Source: Phycisphaeraceae bacterium (lineage in GTDB: Bacteria > Planctomycetota > Phycisphaerae > Phycisphaerales > Phycisphaeraceae). Taken from it: a DNA stretch of 64,000 nucleotides. The stretch lies in NCBI GenBank assembly GCA_020849625.1, contig JADLFV010000050.1, positions 39,405 to 103,404 on the forward strand. Reading direction: 5' to 3'. This document shows, piece after piece, positions 9,160 to 17,926 of the stretch. Position 1 is the first letter of the stretch. The number at the start of each line of letters is the position of its first letter. The translations under genes were made by a program, and so were the position numbers. The notes under the pieces were generated by a model that saw only the letters and a list, made by a program, of their open reading frames with translations, was not told the origin of the DNA and did no database searches.

Positions 9160-9971
9160 CAGCGCGGACACGCCACGGTGGTGCGCCCGCCGCAGGTGAA
9201 TCGATCGAGCGTTTGCTTGCACTTGACGCACCGCTTTCCGCCGCGATCGTAGACCTTGTGCTTGTTCTGGTAGTTGCCTTTCTTGCCGTCGGCGTCCACG
9301 AACGTGTGTTTGCTCGACCCTCGGAAGGCGATGGCCCGCCGCATGATCCGCCGCAGATGGCGTACCAGTGTCTGAACCTGCTGCAAGGTGAGATCCCTTC
9401 CGGGGGTGGTCGGGTGAATGGACGATGCGAACAGGGCCTCGTCGGCGTAGATGTTGCCCACACCGGCCAGCAGAGTTTGATCGAGCAGAGCCGCCTTGAT
9501 CGCGCAGCTTCGTTTGCTCAACCCCGCGTGCAGATGTCTGGCGCTGATCGCCAGGGCATCGGGGCCGAGTTTCGCCCAGCGCGCTTGGCGCATCTGCTGC
9601 TCATCATCGAACACCCACAGCCCGCCGAACCGCCGCGGATCGCGGAACACCATCGCGCCCCCGCCCCCGGAAGTGACCCCGGCATCAAAATGCCACACCA
9701 CGTGATCGTGTTTTTGACTCCGCGATTGTGAGCGCACCGTTAACGAACCGGTCATTCCCAGGTGCGCGCACACGCAGCGCCCGTCGTCATAAACAAACGC
9801 CAGTTGCTTGCCGTGGCGCAGCAGTTGCACGATGCGGCCGCCGCGCCGCAGCAGTGTCACATCCCCGCGCACCACCTGCGGCCGACGGATGGTCACCCGC
9901 ACAATCGCCCGCCCCAGGGCCAGGCTCTGCAAGGATAGACGCACCGTTTCGACTTCCGGCAACTCGGGCAT
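9120..9971 (-). CDS. mutM: Formamidopyrimidine-DNA glycosylase
   Basis: This 283-residue base-excision repair enzyme removes oxidised purines such as 8-oxoG and nicks the abasic site. It starts with the invariant MPELPEVE (catalytic Pro2/Glu3), followed by a lysine-containing loop (LRHGKQL), FRDPRRFGG, GVGNIYADEALF and the C-terminal zinc finger CVKCKQTLDR...GGRTTVACPRCQ. The start lies at 9969-9971. A VTSGGGGAM insert just before VFRDPRRFGG comes from the repeat at 9656-9683. A related TTCCGGGGGTGG at 9395-9414 lies in the TTPGRDL turn. The C-terminal extension overlaps the HAD gene. Confidence 0.95.
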   Translation of the reverse strand: MPELPEVETVRLSLQSLALGRAIVRVTIRRPQVVRGDVTLLRRGGRIVQLLRHGKQLAFVYDDGRCVCAHLGMTGSLTVRSQSRSQKHDHVVWHFDAGVTSGGGGAMVFRDPRRFGGLWVFDDEQQMRQARWAKLGPDALAISARHLHAGLSKRSCAIKAALLDQTLLAGVGNIYADEALFASSIHPTTPGRDLTLQQVQTLVRHLRRIMRRAIAFRGSSKHTFVDADGKKGNYQNKHKVYDRGGKRCVKCKQTLDRFTCGGRTTVACPRCQPLPASTSLRSS

Positions 9972-10128
9972 GAAATGGATTGTACGCCCCGCACTGGACC
10001 CAGCCACCGGGTGACCTATCATAAACCGCCCGCGACTGGCTAAAGTGGTGGCGCCTGGCCGCCACACGCTGACGCCGGCGACCGATTCGGTCGATGCCAA
10101 TTCATGAGGTCGCGGCCTGGGGTGTGCC

Positions 10129-12336
10129 ATGAGCAAAGACAAAGCCCAAACCCAAACCGAACTACCGGACGCCGAGGCGTTTCTCAACCGCGAGTTGACC
10201 TGGCTGGAGTTCAATCGCCGCGTGCTGCACGAAGCGCTGGACGAGCGCACGCCGCTGCTGGAGCGGGTGGCGTTCCTGGCCATCTTCAATTCCAACCTCG
10301 ATGAGTTCTTCCAGAAGCGGGTGGGCGGGCTCAAGCGGCAGATCGCGGCAGGGATATTGACCCGCACGCTCGACGGCCTGACGCCGCAGGAGCAACTGGT
10401 TCGCATCCGCGCCGCGGTGCTGCCCATGCTCGAACAGCAGGCGGACTGCTACACGCAGCAGATCAAGCCCGCCCTGGCGGTGCACGGCGTACACCTGCTG
10501 CGCTGGGAAGAGCTGGCCGACGCCGAGCAACAGTTCGCCCGCCGCTATTTCCGCGAAAATCTTTTTCCCGTGCTGACGCCGCTGGCGTTCGATCCGGGTC
10601 ATCCGTTTCCGTTCATCAGCAACCTGAGCACCTCGCTGGGCGTGATGCTGCGTCCGCCCCCGGAAGATGGGGCGACTCCAGCATCGGACGACGAGGACCC
10701 TTCCGGGGGCGGGGGCGGCAGGATGCAGTTTGCCCGGGTGAAAGTGCCGGAGATTCTGCCCGGCTGGATTCGCGTCAACCCGGATCAGCTCAACGGACAA
10801 TGGCGCTATGTGAACCTGTGCGAAATGATCCGTCACAACCTGGCGGACCTGTTCGAGGGCATGGACATCCGTGCGGTCGAGCCCTTCCGCATCAGCCGCA
10901 ACGCCGACGTCGAGCGTGATGACGACGATGCCGAGGATTTGCTGGAGATGGTGGAGCAGGAGCTGCGCGAGCGCCGCTTCGCCCGGGCCGTGCGCCTGGA
11001 GATTGAGAACAACCCAGCCCGCCCGATGGCGCGCTTGCTGACGCACGAACTGGACCTGGAGGACCAAGACGTTTACGAGATGAAGGCCGAGTTGGACTAC
11101 ACCGATCTGTGGACGGTGCACGAGGTGAATCTGCCCGCCCTGAAGCACAAGCCGTGGTCCCCGGTGCTGCCGCCGCGCCTGGCTGATCAGGACGCCAACA
11201 TTTTCAACGTCATCCGAACCGGCGACGTGATGGTGCACCATCCCTACGAATCGTTCGCCGCCAGCGTGGAGCGCTTCATCAGCGCCGCCGCCAGCGACCC
11301 GGACGTGATTGCCATCAAGCTGACGCTGTATCGCACCCAGCCCGATTCGCCGTTCATCCGCCAGATGATCCGCGCCGCCGAGAGCGGCAAACAGGTGGTG
11401 TGCCTGGTGGAACTCAAGGCCCGTTTCGACGAGCAGCGCAACGTGCAGATCGCTCAGACGCTGGAAAAAGCCGGGGTTCACGTGGTGTACGGCCTGGTCG
11501 GGCTCAAGACGCACACCAAGACCGCCCTCGTGGTCCGCCGTGAGTCCTCTGGCCTGCGCTGCTATGCCCATGTCGGCACCGGTAACTATCACCCAAAGAC
11601 CGCTCAGCTCTACACCGACCTGGGCCTGTTCACCGCCGACCCGCGCCTGACCGGCGACCTGGTCGAACTGTTTCATCACCTGACCGGGCGCAGCATCAAG
11701 CGCGACTTCCCCCATCTGCTGATCGCCCCGGTCAACATGCGCCGCCGCTTCATGGAATTGATCGAACGCGAGATCGAATACGCCAAACTCTGGAGCAAAC
11801 AGGGCGGGAATGCGGACGACTCCACTTCCGGGGGCGGGGGCCCGCGCATCATCGCCAAGATGAACAGCCTCGAAGATCGCAAGGTCTGCCTGAAGCTCTA
11901 CGAAGCTTCACGGGCCGGCGTCAAAATAGACCTGATCGTTCGCGGTTTCTGCTGCCTGCGTCCTGGCGTACCCGGAATGAGTGAAAACATATCCGTTATC
12001 AGCGTCATCGGCCGCTTCCTGGAACACTCGCGCATCTTCTACTTCCACAACAACGGCAAAGCCGAATACTTCATTGGCTCGGCCGACTGGATGTACCGCA
12101 ACCTCTCCAACCGCGTCGAGTGCATCACCCCGATCTACGACCAGACGCTGCAGGTCCGCCTGCGCCAGATCCTCGACCTGATGCTGGCCGACCGCCGCCA
12201 GGCATGGGACATGCAATCCGACGGCACATATGTGCAGCGCCAACCCGACCCGGCAGATCCCTCGACCGCCCTCGGCACCCACGAGCGCCTGATGGACCTG
12301 GCCCGCCGCGAAGCCGCCGTCGGCGAGATGGAATAA
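10129..12336 (+). CDS. ppk1: Polyphosphate kinase 1
   Basis: A 735-residue enzyme that polymerises the ATP gamma-phosphate into polyphosphate. It shows FLNRELTWLEFNRRVL, ILPGW after FARVKVPE, KTHTKTALVVRR (phosphohistidine region), CYAHVGTGNYHPKTA, and RFLEHSRIFYFHNNGKAEYFIGSADWM near the C-terminus. Two insertions are built from the dispersed repeat. Residues about 176-197 read RPPPEDGATPASDDEDPSGGGGG, with the repeat in opposite orientations at each end. Around residue 565 there is STSGGGGP. Both are hydrophilic and in frame. Confidence 0.96.
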   Translation: MSKDKAQTQTELPDAEAFLNRELTWLEFNRRVLHEALDERTPLLERVAFLAIFNSNLDEFFQKRVGGLKRQIAAGILTRTLDGLTPQEQLVRIRAAVLPMLEQQADCYTQQIKPALAVHGVHLLRWEELADAEQQFARRYFRENLFPVLTPLAFDPGHPFPFISNLSTSLGVMLRPPPEDGATPASDDEDPSGGGGGRMQFARVKVPEILPGWIRVNPDQLNGQWRYVNLCEMIRHNLADLFEGMDIRAVEPFRISRNADVERDDDDAEDLLEMVEQELRERRFARAVRLEIENNPARPMARLLTHELDLEDQDVYEMKAELDYTDLWTVHEVNLPALKHKPWSPVLPPRLADQDANIFNVIRTGDVMVHHPYESFAASVERFISAAASDPDVIAIKLTLYRTQPDSPFIRQMIRAAESGKQVVCLVELKARFDEQRNVQIAQTLEKAGVHVVYGLVGLKTHTKTALVVRRESSGLRCYAHVGTGNYHPKTAQLYTDLGLFTADPRLTGDLVELFHHLTGRSIKRDFPHLLIAPVNMRRRFMELIEREIEYAKLWSKQGGNADDSTSGGGGPRIIAKMNSLEDRKVCLKLYEASRAGVKIDLIVRGFCCLRPGVPGMSENISVISVIGRFLEHSRIFYFHNNGKAEYFIGSADWMYRNLSNRVECITPIYDQTLQVRLRQILDLMLADRRQAWDMQSDGTYVQRQPDPADPSTALGTHERLMDLARREAAVGEME
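10655..10713. repeat. Paired repeat copies forming a short palindromic insert in ppk1
   Basis: CGCCCCCGGAAG (10655-10666) and CCTTCCGGGGGCGGG (10699-10713) are inverted copies separated by about 32 bp. Together they encode an acidic, proline/glycine-rich loop between the Ppk LGVMLR strand and FARVKVPE, where the family normally has only a few residues. The arrangement looks like a small element with inverted ends. Confidence 0.75.
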
Positions 12337-12344
12337 GTGCAGAG

Positions 12345-12475
12345 GCCAATGCGCCACGAAGGCACGAAGGAAGGCGAGAATTCAGCAGCATTGCATGAAT
12401 CCGCGTTTATCTGCGTTCATCCGCGGTTTCATTCATATTCTTCGTGTCCTTCGTGCCTTCGTGGCGAATCTCCGT
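12345..12475. repeat. Intergenic inverted repeat (GCCACGAAGGCACGAAG family)
   Basis: GCGCCACGAAGGCACGAAGG (about 12350-12371) is mirrored by CCTTCGTGCCTTCGTGGCG (about 12449-12467). Between them lies ATCCGCGTTTATCTGCGTTC (12408-12427), followed by ATCCGCGG. Both word families are, from memory, common as intergenic repeats in planctomycetes and other environmental bacteria. The element fills the gap before the exopolysaccharide locus and could form a transcript-ending hairpin. Confidence 0.75.
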
Positions 12476-12551
12476 CCGGATAATCATTGCGGCGCCGCGT
12501 CTCATAATCAGTCGCGGCAGGCGGCGGCGGTCAAAGGCCGACATAAGCCAC

Positions 12552-13148
12552 ATGCGTACCAGCCGCGCGATGTCTGTGGCTGTTGCCGTCCTCGTGGCGG
12601 TCGGCTGTGCTGCCACGCCAACCGGGCCCGGCGCGGGTGGTGCGGGTGAGGCCGGGCCGGCGGTCGCGGCGCGGCCGTACCACATCGGGATCGGCGATCG
12701 CCTGCAGATGATCGCCCCGACGATTCCCGAACTGACCGACCTGGAGGCCGCGGTGCGCGAGGATGGTTACATCCGGCTGCCGCTGCTGGGAGAGGTGTTT
12801 GCCGCCGGGCGCTCGCCGGCCCAACTTGGCTCGGAAATTCAGGAGAAACTTCACCGCTACTACGTAGCCCCCGCGCTGCGGGTGCGGGTGTCGCTGCACG
12901 ATTCACAATACTGGTTCGCCGAGTCGGGCGACGTGCGGGTGAAGATGCCTTACACCGGGGCTGATCATCCGCGTGATGCGTTGAAGGTGCTCAACCGCGG
13001 CGGGCGCGTGGGATTTGTCCTTTGGCGGGCTGACGAGTCGGGGCGGCTGCAACAGGCGACGCTGGATGGGCAGCCGCTGGAGACGGGCGACGTGGTGCGC
13101 TTGACCAGCGGCGGCGGCCTGGCGCTGAGCGAAAGGGGTTCGCGGTGA
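12552..13148 (+). CDS. Polysaccharide export lipoprotein (Wza-like)
   Basis: A 198-residue protein with a lipoprotein signal peptide ending in LVAVGC (lipobox, Cys about residue 18). A polysaccharide biosynthesis/export domain follows: YHIGIGDRLQM...VREDGYIRLPLLGEVFAAGRSPAQL...YVAPALRVRV. Wza-type proteins form the outer-membrane export channel. It is shorter than full Wza (about 380) and has only one SLBB-like stretch, as in the compact forms found at PEP-CTERM exopolysaccharide loci. It overlaps the next gene by 4 bases. Confidence 0.84.
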   Translation: MRTSRAMSVAVAVLVAVGCAATPTGPGAGGAGEAGPAVAARPYHIGIGDRLQMIAPTIPELTDLEAAVREDGYIRLPLLGEVFAAGRSPAQLGSEIQEKLHRYYVAPALRVRVSLHDSQYWFAESGDVRVKMPYTGADHPRDALKVLNRGGRVGFVLWRADESGRLQQATLDGQPLETGDVVRLTSGGGLALSERGSR

Positions 13149-14620
13149 TTGTCAGCATGCTGCGCCAGGTGTGGATCGATCGCCGCCGGCGTCTGTACCC
13201 GGCCGCGGTTGCGGCGCTGGTGGTATGGTCAGCGGTGTGGCTGACGCCGCGCAGCTATGAAGCAACCGCCAGCCTGCGCTGGTCGGGCAAGCAGTCCCGG
13301 CCGCACGTCGCCGGCCAGGCCAACCTGATGGGCACTGCACCGCAGCAGGAACTGACCAGTCGCACCGTGCTGGAGGCGGTGATCGATGACGCGAACTTGC
13401 CTTTCGCGGCCGAGTTCGATCGCACGCCGGAGGGCGAACTGACCCAGACCGGGCGCACCCAGCGCGATCGACAGCTCGATGACCTGGCTGCCAGCGTCCA
13501 CGCCCGCACGGTGGTTTCCACGGAAGCCGCCGACGTGATCGCGGTTTCAGTGCGCAATCGTAATTCCGCAACTGCGGCCCAATTGGCCAACGGTTTGATC
13601 GATCACTACCTGGTCATCGCCGCCCGCCAGCAGCGCCAGCAATCTGCCGAGACCGAGGCGTTTCTCAACCAGCAGATTCAGCAGCAGCAGGACAATCTGA
13701 CCGCCCTGTCCGCCCGCAAGGCGCAGCTCGAGCAGGACAATCCCGCCCTGCGCAGCGGAGAAGCAGCGGTCCTGCGCGATTCGATGATGGCTGCCCGTGC
13801 GGAACTGGGCGGTATCGATCAGCAATCGACGCAGCTTAAGCAGCAGCACGAGGCGCTGGGCAAGTGGATCAGCGAGCAGCCCGAACAATTGGAGCAGCGC
13901 ACGCGCGGCCGCAATCCGCAGGTGGCGCAGCTTCAGAATCAACTGGCCCAGCTCGACCAACAGCTCAATGAGCATCGCTACAAGTGGGGCCGCACCGATG
14001 AGCATCCCCTGGTGCAGAAGACGCTTCAGGAGCGCGACGCGGTGCAGAAAAAGCTCAAGGCCACGCCGCTGTACATCGACCTGGCGGCCCAGCGCCAGGA
14101 CAACCCCGCCCGTCTCGAAGCCCAGGCCAAGCTGGAGACGCTCGATGCCCAACTCAAGGCGTTGACCGCGCGGCGCGACACGCTGGGCAAGCAAGTTGAG
14201 AAGCTGGACGCCCAGCAGTTGACCGCATTCGCCGGGCGCAACGAATACGACGACGTGACGCGGCAACTGGACGACGCCCAACAGCAACTGGATGATTGGC
14301 GACAGAAGCAGCGCGAGTTGATGCTGGCCCAGTCAGCCGGCGCCATCGGAGGTGGCGCCGCCTTGAGCGTGATGGATCGCGCCCAGCCGCCGCGCAGCCC
14401 CGTCTTTCCTCCGCCCGGCGCGGGTTGGTTGCTGGCGCTGCTGGCGGCTGCAATGACGGTGACAGCCGGTGCGCTGTCGCGGCGGAAGTCGGATGTGGGT
14501 TTCCATGACCTTGACGATGCTGAGCAGGAACTGGCCATGCCCGTGCTGGGCGCGCTGGTGGACGCCAACGACAGTGACGATCAGGGTCCGCAGCAGACCT
14601 GGTGGCCGAAAGCAGCATGA
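13145..14620 (+). CDS. Wzc/GumC-like polysaccharide chain-length protein
   Basis: A 491-residue polysaccharide co-polymerase. An N-terminal membrane helix (LYPAAVAALVVWSAVWL, about 17-33) comes first. A Wzz-like periplasmic domain with long Gln/Leu-rich coiled coils (about 165-410) follows, and a C-terminal helix (WLLALLAAAMTVTAGAL, about 428-445) ends it. The kinase domain is absent and is encoded separately at 15609-16610. The GTG start has AAAGGGG seven bases upstream and overlaps the export gene's stop. It sets polymer length at the inner membrane. Confidence 0.85.
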   Translation: MIVSMLRQVWIDRRRRLYPAAVAALVVWSAVWLTPRSYEATASLRWSGKQSRPHVAGQANLMGTAPQQELTSRTVLEAVIDDANLPFAAEFDRTPEGELTQTGRTQRDRQLDDLAASVHARTVVSTEAADVIAVSVRNRNSATAAQLANGLIDHYLVIAARQQRQQSAETEAFLNQQIQQQQDNLTALSARKAQLEQDNPALRSGEAAVLRDSMMAARAELGGIDQQSTQLKQQHEALGKWISEQPEQLEQRTRGRNPQVAQLQNQLAQLDQQLNEHRYKWGRTDEHPLVQKTLQERDAVQKKLKATPLYIDLAAQRQDNPARLEAQAKLETLDAQLKALTARRDTLGKQVEKLDAQQLTAFAGRNEYDDVTRQLDDAQQQLDDWRQKQRELMLAQSAGAIGGGAALSVMDRAQPPRSPVFPPPGAGWLLALLAAAMTVTAGALSRRKSDVGFHDLDDAEQELAMPVLGALVDANDSDDQGPQQTWWPKAA

Positions 14621-14701
14621 ATTACCGGACGTATGGCGATATGAGGCAGGCAGCCGGTACAATGAAGGGTTCCCGTCACCGATTGATCAGGGTTGCCCAC
14701 C

Positions 14702-15625
14702 ATGTATGAAAATTTCTACAACCTGCTGCTGCCGCCGTTCGCCAACACGCCGAACTCGCGCTTCTTCTTCGAGACCGAGCAGCATCGCGAGGCGCTGGCC
14801 AAGCTGGAGTATGTCGTGCGCAACCGCCGCGGCTTCGCCCTGGTCACCGGCGAGGTCGGCTCAGGCAAAACCACGCTCACCCGCACGCTGCTGCGCCGCC
14901 TGGGCTCCGAGGTCCGCGCCTGCCTGATCAACAACACCCGCGTCAGCTCCACCGAGCTGGTCAAGATGATCTCCAGCGAGTTTCAGCTCGACCTGCCCGA
15001 GAAGCCGGACAAGGCGACCTATCTGACCGCCATGCGCCGCTTCGTCGAACATCAGTACGCCATCGGCCGCAATGTGGTGATCATCATCGATGAGGGCCAG
15101 TGCCTGAGCATCGATGAACTGGAAGAGCTGCGGTTGCTGACCAATCTGGAAAACGAAACCGACAAGCTGGTGCAGCTTCTGATCCTGGGCCAGCCCGAAT
15201 TGCGGGCCATGCTCAAGCACGAGCGTCTCAAGCCGCTGATCCAGCGCATCGCGATGTACACGCACCTGGGGCCGATGAGTTTCGACGACATGACCAAGTA
15301 CATCGCCTACCGCCTGGTGCGGGCCAGCAACGAGCGGCCGAACGTGGACTTCTCGCGCGAGGCGCTGCAGATGATCTACCAGCGCTCCAGCGGTATACCG
15401 CGCGTGGTCAACCTGGTTTGCGACAACGCGCTGCTGGTCGGCTACTCGCGCAACACGCGGCTGATCGATTCGTCGGTCGTGCGCCGAGCGGTCGATCAGA
15501 TGATGCCCAACTTCAACAACGAGGGCTTCGGCCCGGCCGACCTGGGCGAGGACGCCACGCTGGGCAATGCCCCTGACGAAATGATTCAGCCGACGCAGGA
15601 GTACGAGGATGGGCGACGTCTATGA
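14702..15625 (+). CDS. ExeA-like AAA ATPase of the PEP-CTERM/exopolysaccharide locus
   Basis: A 307-residue AAA ATPase: YNLLLPPFANTPNSRFFF near the N-terminus, Walker A GEVGSGKTT (about 51-59), Walker B VVIIIDEGQ (about 123-131) and SGIPRVVNLVCDNALL at the end. This is the ExeA/GspA-like type that sits in PEP-CTERM exopolysaccharide clusters. I start it at ATG 14702; an in-frame TTG lies three codons earlier. It overlaps the next gene by 17 bases. Confidence 0.87.
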   Translation: MYENFYNLLLPPFANTPNSRFFFETEQHREALAKLEYVVRNRRGFALVTGEVGSGKTTLTRTLLRRLGSEVRACLINNTRVSSTELVKMISSEFQLDLPEKPDKATYLTAMRRFVEHQYAIGRNVVIIIDEGQCLSIDELEELRLLTNLENETDKLVQLLILGQPELRAMLKHERLKPLIQRIAMYTHLGPMSFDDMTKYIAYRLVRASNERPNVDFSREALQMIYQRSSGIPRVVNLVCDNALLVGYSRNTRLIDSSVVRRAVDQMMPNFNNEGFGPADLGEDATLGNAPDEMIQPTQEYEDGRRL

Positions 15626-16610
15626 CGCCATGAACCGCCGCCCGGAGCCCCAAACTCCGACGGCGCCGCACGACACGGATTCCACGGTTTTTTCCGACCG
15701 CCAGGAACCGGCGAACCTCCTGGATTCCTCGGGGGATTCCGCTTTCCTGCAGAATGGGACCAGCCAGTGGGAGATGCCCGAGGTGATGGAGACCGGCGGC
15801 CTGCCGCTGGAGGAAGTCATGCCCCTGGCCCAGGCCCGGCCCGGCAAACCGCTGCACAATCAGCAGCCGGTGCATCTACGCCTCTCCGATGCGCACGGGG
15901 CCGCCACCAACAACCATCCCGGTCCGGTGACCGTGCCCGGCGGTTGCGTGCCCAACGTCGCCTCGCATCGCGATCGCACGGGGCTGGTTTGCGAACAGTA
16001 TCGTCAACTGCGGGCCCAGATCCTGGCCCACAGCAAGGATCGCAAGCGGCAGACGCATCTGTTCACCAGCTCCGAGCCGCGCGAGGGCAAGAGCCTGACT
16101 GTGGTGAACCTGGGCGTCGTCTTCGCGGAGCTTGCCAACAATCGCACGCTGCTGATCGAGGCGGACCTGCGCCGCCCGTCGTTTCAGAAGATCTTCGGCC
16201 GACCGTTCCTGATCGGCCTGTCCCACGTGCTGCGCGGCGATATCGAAGATGAGGCGGAAGCGATCCACCCCACGATGTATCCGAACTTGCACGTGATGCC
16301 CGCCGGCGAGCAGAAGCGCGACGAGGCCGGTGAACTGCTGGCCGGGTCGGCCATGGTGCGTCTGCTGGATCGGCTGAAGGATCGTTACGAGCACATCCTG
16401 ATCGACTCGCCGCCGGTGACGCACGCCGCCGACGCCTGCGTGCTGGGCGCGCTGTGCGATGAGACGGTGCTGGTGGTGCGCCTGCATCGCACGCCGCGCA
16501 AGGTGGCCCGCCGCTCCAAGCAACTACTGGAGGCGGCCGGCTGCACGATGGCCGGCTCCATCCTGGTCGGGGCCGAGCAGCAAAAGACACAGGAGTCCCG
16601 CGAGGCATGA
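15609..16610 (+). CDS. CpsD/CapB-like exopolysaccharide kinase
   Basis: A 333-residue P-loop protein of the BY-kinase (Wzc cytoplasmic) family. CEQYRQLRAQIL leads into SSEPREGKSLTVVNLGVVFA (a Walker A variant), then IEADLRRPSFQKIFG (Walker A') and YEHILIDSPPV (Walker B). The usual C-terminal tyrosine cluster is missing, so autophosphorylation may use other residues. The first 110 residues look disordered. It probably partners the Wzc-like protein at 13145-14620. The start lies inside the end of the preceding ATPase gene and the stop overlaps the next ATG. Confidence 0.86.
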   Translation: MGDVYDAMNRRPEPQTPTAPHDTDSTVFSDRQEPANLLDSSGDSAFLQNGTSQWEMPEVMETGGLPLEEVMPLAQARPGKPLHNQQPVHLRLSDAHGAATNNHPGPVTVPGGCVPNVASHRDRTGLVCEQYRQLRAQILAHSKDRKRQTHLFTSSEPREGKSLTVVNLGVVFAELANNRTLLIEADLRRPSFQKIFGRPFLIGLSHVLRGDIEDEAEAIHPTMYPNLHVMPAGEQKRDEAGELLAGSAMVRLLDRLKDRYEHILIDSPPVTHAADACVLGALCDETVLVVRLHRTPRKVARRSKQLLEAAGCTMAGSILVGAEQQKTQESREA

Positions 16611-17926
16611 GCACACTGCGACTGCATCCCGGCTTCCACGATGCGCCCGCCCGACGCGTGCTGATGCTCACCCATCGCGTGCCATACCCGCCCGACCGCG
16701 GCGATCGCATCCGCAGTTGGAACCTGCTGCGGCAACTGGCGGAAAACTTTGAGCTGTCCCTGGCCTGCACCAGTGATGAAACAAGCCTCGCCCCCGGAAG
16801 CGAACAGGCGCTGCGCCGGCACGTGCGGCAACTGGCCATCCAGCGCATCGATCCGCTGACCATGCGCCTGCGCGGGGCAGCCGCCCTGGCCTGCGGCGCG
16901 GCGCTGACGCCCACCATACTCTATCGCCGCGAACTGGCCAAGACCATTCGCCAGTGGCACACCGAGCAGCCCTTCGACGCGGTGTTGACCTTCTGCACCG
17001 GCATGATCGGCTACGCCCGTCTGCTGACGCACTTTCGCTATCGCAAGCCGGGCAGCAAGCCGGTGCGACACGTGCTGGACCTGGTGGATGTCGATTCAGT
17101 CAAGTGGCGGCGTTTCGCCCAGAGCACCCGGTCGCCGCTGCGCTGGGTCTATGCCGCCGAGGCCCGGCGCCTGCGCCACATCGAAGCGGGCGAACACGAC
17201 TGGTTCGACGCGGTCACCGTGGTCAGCGAAGCCGAGGCGGAAACGTATCGCCGGCACGTGGGCGATCACAGCCGCCTGTACGTGGTCAGCAACGGCGTGG
17301 ATGGTTCGTACTTTTTCCCGCTGCCGGAATCGAGCAAGCCGAAGGTCGCGTTCGTGGGCGTGCTGGATTACAAGCCGAACATCGACGGCATTTGCTGGTT
17401 CACGAATGAAGTCTGGCCGCTCGTTCTGGAACAGATTCCGGGGGCGCAACTGCTGATCGTGGGCAAGCGGCCGACCGCCGCGGTGCGTGACTTGGGGCTG
17501 CGGGTAAGCGTAAAGGTGTATCCCGACGTGCCCGATGTGCGCAAATACCTGGCCAAGGCCGCAGCGGTGATCGCGCCCCTGCAGATCGCGCCGGGCATTC
17601 AGAACAAGGTGCTGGAAGCGATGGCCAGCCGCCGCGCGGTGATCGCCACCCCCGGAAGTGCCGCAGGGATTAACGCGACGCCGGGCGAGCACCTGCTGAT
17701 CGCCGAAGGTCCGCGCCATTATGCGGGTCTTGTCTGCCGCGCACTCAACGACGTGTCGTTCCGCCAGCGCATCGCCAAGGCGGCCCGGCAGTTGATCGAG
17801 CGGCGTTACGCCTGGGACCGCGTGCTGGAGCCGATGATCGGCCTGCTGGCGGGGCGCGTCGAAGTCCAGGCGCGGCCGCTGTCACCGATTGATGATCAGA
17901 TCACGCCGCCCGCCATTGCAGCGTGA
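16607..17926 (+). CDS. Group 1 (GT4) glycosyltransferase, PEP-CTERM locus type
   Basis: A 439-residue glycosyltransferase. VLMLTHRVPYPPDRGDRIRS near the N-terminus is typical of the sugar transferases tied to PEP-CTERM/EpsH systems. VVSNGVDGSYF, VGVLDYKPNIDGI, LLIVGKRPT and APLQIAPGIQNKVLEAMA follow, with the E-A-M acceptor loop. It probably adds sugars on the cytoplasmic face during exopolysaccharide assembly. Two repeat cores are read in frame as SLAPGSEQ (16786-16801) and ATPGSAAG (17646-17662). Confidence 0.88.
   Translation: MSTLRLHPGFHDAPARRVLMLTHRVPYPPDRGDRIRSWNLLRQLAENFELSLACTSDETSLAPGSEQALRRHVRQLAIQRIDPLTMRLRGAAALACGAALTPTILYRRELAKTIRQWHTEQPFDAVLTFCTGMIGYARLLTHFRYRKPGSKPVRHVLDLVDVDSVKWRRFAQSTRSPLRWVYAAEARRLRHIEAGEHDWFDAVTVVSEAEAETYRRHVGDHSRLYVVSNGVDGSYFFPLPESSKPKVAFVGVLDYKPNIDGICWFTNEVWPLVLEQIPGAQLLIVGKRPTAAVRDLGLRVSVKVYPDVPDVRKYLAKAAAVIAPLQIAPGIQNKVLEAMASRRAVIATPGSAAGINATPGEHLLIAEGPRHYAGLVCRALNDVSFRQRIAKAARQLIERRYAWDRVLEPMIGLLAGRVEVQARPLSPIDDQITPPAIAA

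Noticed and set aside
10162..11715. Reverse-strand open frame of 517 codons over ppk1
   Set aside because: Antisense shadow; no motif and no start signal.
17434..17447. ATTCCGGGGGCG in the glycosyltransferase as a repeat core
   Set aside because: It encodes the natural IPGAQLLIVG motif of GT4 enzymes.
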